In this document: one piece after another, positions 63,301 through 64,000 of the stretch
Layout of the letters: each line of letters starts with the position of its first letter
Numbering within the stretch: the first letter of the stretch is position 1
From: Paralichthys olivaceus
Lineage: Eukaryota > Chordata > Actinopteri > Pleuronectiformes > Paralichthyidae
Direction of reading: 5' to 3'
Length of the DNA: 64,000 nt
Assembly (NCBI RefSeq): GCF_024713975.1
Contig: NC_091112.1
Coordinates: 12,411,001-12,475,000, forward strand
The notes under the pieces: model-generated
Seen by the model: only the letters and a program-made list of their open reading frames with translations
What the model was told of the DNA's origin: nothing
Databases searched by the model: none
Translations under genes and position numbers: made by a program

Positions 63301-63957
63301 TAGAAACATATCTACTACATGGGGGAGGTCCCTGAATTTCAGGTAGCATCATCCAAATCAATATCCACTGTTCCTGATTCAGAAACTTATAGCTGTGTGT
63401 TGTATTGTGGTATGGGACAATAGGAGAGGAGATTGAGGAGGCTTTGTGGCAGTGTTGGACTCCACGACTAATCCATGTTTGTGTGTTGTGTCCAGCAAAC
63501 TGCAGTATTGTGACTGGCAACACGTCAAGCTAATCAATATAGAGTGAAACCCTACATGGATACAACATATTTACCATAGACTGTAGATATTTACATATAG
63601 AGGTCTTTGAAGAGATGCTTTGTGGGTGAGGATTAGCTATAGCCGGCTTCACATATCACTCATTACGCACAGTTTCCATGAGTGAGACGCACAGAGCAGG
63701 TGTCCGAACTCAGGGACACTGTGTCCACTCTGAAACCCTGAGCTAACAGGGACAGGGGTTGTTCATACTTTCCTCAGAGGGCTAACAACCTAGCTAACAG
63801 GCTGGAGCTCCGCTAGCATTTCACCCCCAGGACACACACATGCACACGAAACAAGGGGAAACCGACAACATGAAGCGAATACGTTACCGTGGGCAAGGTC
63901 GACATGCTTATTCCAGCGTAACAATACATTTCGTGACCCTCTAAACAGCGCAGCCAT
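43320..63957 (-). CDS. hibadh: hibadh, 3-hydroxyisobutyrate dehydrogenase, mitochondrial (eight coding exons)
   Basis: NAD-dependent enzyme of valine catabolism oxidising 3-hydroxyisobutyrate to methylmalonate semialdehyde in the mitochondrial matrix. CDS = join(63,957-63,888; 61,857-61,697; 61,469-61,360; 61,211-61,090; 51,060-50,927; 49,999-49,923; 44,896-44,740; 43,478-43,320), 329 aa (human about 336). All junctions are GT-AG and in frame. The N-terminus MAALFRGSRNVLLRW is basic and amphipathic, typical of a mitochondrial presequence. The Rossmann motif is GLGNMG (39-44), the substrate loop DAPVSGG (149-155), and the catalytic Lys202 lies in KICNNMLLA. The C-terminal half has SSGRCWSSDTYNPVPGVM, NNYQGGFGTTLMAK and DFSSVFQFLREEE, almost identical to human. 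Residue 162 is Ala where the family motif GGxxxAxxG has Gly. Introns 4 and 6 are 10.0 and 5.0 kb. The promoter is largely beyond the right edge. Teleosts may have a and b copies; which one is not determined. Confidence 0.97.
43479..44739 (-). other. hibadh: hibadh intron 7
   Basis: A 1,261-bp AT-rich GT-AG intron. No gene or recognised repeat was seen. Confidence 0.85.
44740..44896 (-). CDS. hibadh: hibadh exon 7
   Basis: Completes split Arg225 (AG|A), then LGLDPKLLAKILNMSSGRCW and on to TTLMAK; donor AAG|GTACAG. This is the most conserved part of the protein, part of the all-alpha C-terminal domain. Confidence 0.97.
45980..46010. repeat. (TG)n microsatellite
   Basis: About 15 TG units, pure. 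Confidence 0.95.
47595..47645. repeat. (CA)n microsatellite
   Basis: About 25 CA units, pure. Confidence 0.95.
49193..49275. mobile_element. Short imperfect inverted repeat, MITE-like remnant
   Basis: The left arm atcccatcatgc (49,199-49,210) pairs with gcatgatg...gggat (about 49,249-49,267) apart from a 6-base insertion. The sequence ctgcatatcccatcatgc resembles ends of common fish inverted-repeat elements. Small and decayed. Confidence 0.35.
49923..49999 (-). CDS. hibadh: hibadh exon 6
   Basis: Reads AAKICNNMLLAIGMIGTAETMNLGI plus a split Arg codon, and contains the catalytic Lys202 and the NN pair. The acceptor is ctcaccag, the donor AG|GTATTG. Confidence 0.97.
50000..50926 (-). other. 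hibadh: hibadh intron 5
   Basis: A 927-bp GT-AG intron, AT-rich. It includes a probable fish LINE 3' tail at about 50,480-50,556, described separately. Confidence 0.8.
50480..50556 (+). mobile_element. Fish LINE-type 3' tail fragment
   Basis: The string atgactgcaaagcactttt, then tgttatataaaaaaaactgacttgactgg, corresponds to the common teleost retrotransposon ending GTAAAGCACTTTG...TGCTATATAAATAAA followed by CTTGA repeats. Confidence 0.55.
50927..51060 (-). CDS. hibadh: hibadh exon 5
   Basis: Completes Gly155 (G|GT), then VGAASLAKLTFMVGGVEEEY ... VVYCGQVGTGQ; donor CAG|GTAAAG. The segment after DAPVSGG carries the unusual Ala162 discussed under findings. Confidence 0.97.
52090..52190. promoter_or_regulatory. 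Candidate enhancer, homeodomain-core-rich
   Basis: Within 80 bases there are repeated TAAT/ATTA cores: ctctaatgaaagg, ctcttaatagt, cctaataatg, gttaataattaaaag and ggaattaccaag, in otherwise non-repetitive sequence. This density suits a homeodomain-regulated element, but AT-rich DNA can produce it by chance. Confidence 0.25.
53665..53695. repeat. (GT)n microsatellite
   Basis: About 14 GT units following gtgtgcgtg; a second, interrupted TG-rich stretch lies at 53,420-53,490. Confidence 0.9.
54093..54513. mobile_element. About 420-bp MITE-like element with terminal inverted repeats
   Basis: The left end cctgactgatatattgg (about 54,093-54,109) pairs imperfectly with the right end ccatatcggtcagg (about 54,498-54,511). 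The termini resemble the CCGATAT(A)TCGGTC ends of common teleost hAT-like elements. Inside are AT-rich sequence and a TA tract, and no transposase. No clean target-site duplication was found. Confidence 0.5.
56187..56243. repeat. (CAT)n trinucleotide repeat
   Basis: About 19 imperfect ATC/CAT units with a few GTC interruptions, in hibadh intron 4. Confidence 0.9.
57180..57320 (-). mobile_element. Dispersed repeat fragment (copy B)
   Basis: On the minus strand this reads tcagaagtgaacccag, aaaatgtccagaaaattggg and gagttcatgtctgagaggg, matching copy A at 29,875-30,010 with moderate divergence. Class unknown. Confidence 0.5.
57545..57715 (+). mobile_element. Common teleost repeat fragment (TCCGCCC... 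AACATATCCTCC type)
   Basis: Successive phrases tgtatccgcccactgatctg, tccatccagtagtctttgag, taatcctgcattaaatcaaac and tggtgaaaacatatcctcc are degraded versions of a very abundant fish interspersed repeat. Confidence 0.65.
58884..58923. repeat. (TA)n microsatellite
   Basis: About 20 TA units, pure. Confidence 0.95.
59030..59104. repeat. (CA)n microsatellite
   Basis: About 37 CA units, among the longest dinucleotide runs in the window. Confidence 0.95.
59105..59270 (+). mobile_element. CA-repeat-associated fish repeat (AACCCTAACC... GGTCCCCATAGGG)
   Basis: Immediately after the CA run come taaccctaacctaacc, cttacccaggacctcag, cgggttttggtccccatag and ctggtcctgagaag. This is a combination seen repeatedly beside CA runs in fish genomes. 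It is not a telomere, since the hexamer is not perfectly iterated. Confidence 0.5.
60333..60372. repeat. (GT)n microsatellite
   Basis: About 18 GT units with one GG interruption, followed by a short GA run. Confidence 0.9.
61090..61211 (-). CDS. hibadh: hibadh exon 4
   Basis: Completes Lys114 (AA|G), then KVKKGTLLIDSSTIDPSVSK ... GAVFMDAPVSG and a split Gly155; donor GGAG|GTAATG. It carries the DSSTIDP strand and the substrate-binding DAPVSGG loop. Confidence 0.97.
61360..61469 (-). CDS. hibadh: hibadh exon 3
   Basis: Reads VVDSPAEVAEKADRIITMLP, SSPNVIDVYTGQNGIL and a split Lys114. The acceptor is acattcag, the donor AA|GTGAGC. It is the later part of the Rossmann domain with the ITMLP strand. 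Confidence 0.97.
61697..61857 (-). CDS. hibadh: hibadh exon 2
   Basis: Completes Val24 (G|TG), then SMRSMASKTPVGFVGLGNMG to ELQDLGAQ; donor CAG|GTAAAA. It carries the dinucleotide-binding GLGNMG motif. The Met codons inside it (26, 29) are internal and not the true start, since a presequence exon joins in frame. Confidence 0.97.
62222..62320 (+). mobile_element. hAT-like transposon end fragment
   Basis: The phrase taggggtgtaacggtacac, aaaaatcatggttcggtacg is the characteristic terminus of abundant teleost hAT elements (TAGGGGTGTAACGGTAC...GGTTCGGT). The opposite end is not clearly identifiable. Confidence 0.65.
62805..62970 (+). mobile_element. Fish retrotransposon fragment (AGAATCAGCTTTATTGGCC type)
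   Basis: The phrase taagaatcagctttattggcc, atgtacatactgtgc, ttaattgtcattgtgc and caaaattctgaaaagtg matches a very common fish LINE/SINE-derived fragment. Heavily decayed. Confidence 0.6.
63888..63957 (-). CDS. hibadh: hibadh exon 1 (presequence exon)
   Basis: ATG at 63,957-63,955. It reads MAALFRGSRNVLLRWNKHVD then LAH plus the first base of Val24. It is rich in Arg/Lys and Leu with almost no acidic residues, as in a mitochondrial targeting sequence. Only about 43 bases upstream are in the window. Confidence 0.93.
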
Positions 63958-64000
63958 GCTTCTTTGCCTTGACCTCGGCGCACAGTGACAGCTGTCAAAC

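Larger units (their letters stand above)
61858..63887 (-). other. hibadh: hibadh intron 1
   Basis: A 2.0-kb GT-AG intron (donor G|GTAACG). It includes two transposon fragments near 62,222 and 62,805. No other gene was seen. Confidence 0.75.

Noticed and set aside
1..64000. CRISPR arrays, bacterial operons, viral genes
   Set aside because: No direct-repeat/spacer pattern, no ribosome-binding-site-led gene series and no viral protein. The window is ordinary vertebrate chromosomal DNA.

Overview
The window is nuclear DNA of a ray-finned fish, most likely a spiny-rayed (percomorph) teleost. It carries three protein-coding genes in the order hoxa13 (minus), evx1 (plus), hibadh (minus). This is the conserved 5' flank of the vertebrate HoxA cluster. 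The fish assignment rests on compact spacing (about 8.6 kb between the hoxa13 and evx1 coding starts), a hoxa13 exon 1 without the long polyalanine tracts of mammals, many long AC/TG microsatellites, and fragments of dispersed repeats that I recognise as typical of teleosts.

Layout. Positions 1-10,638 are the intergenic space 3' of hoxa13. By cluster order hoxa11 should lie just off the left edge, and a promoter-like CACGTG segment at the extreme left fits that. hoxa13 (two exons, 302 aa) has its coding sequence at 10,639-11,938 and a compact promoter at about 12,040-12,115. Positions 12,116-20,160 are gene-free and contain GC-rich, G-quadruplex-prone and AT-rich stretches. evx1 (three exons, 378 aa) occupies 20,571-23,180, with a likely poly(A) signal at 24,230. 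A diverged tandem array with a period near 180 bp (about 24.69-25.69 kb) sits just past the evx1 3' end. From there to 43,080 I see no gene, only microsatellites, transposon remnants and unique sequence that could hold enhancers. hibadh (eight coding exons, 329 aa) runs from 63,957 down to 43,320. Introns 4 and 6 are very large (10.0 and 5.0 kb).

Functionally, hoxa13 and evx1 are homeodomain transcription factors of the posterior body, hindgut, fins and (evx1) spinal interneurons. hibadh is a mitochondrial enzyme of valine breakdown. Its linkage to the other two is best explained as a bystander of a shared regulatory landscape, not as a shared pathway. All exon boundaries given were read as GT-AG junctions that keep the reading frame and rejoin family-conserved protein. 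I found no tRNA, rRNA, CRISPR array, virus or prokaryote-like operon. The most unusual sequence object is the ~180-bp tandem array downstream of evx1. I do not see convincing evidence of a wholly new biological system.
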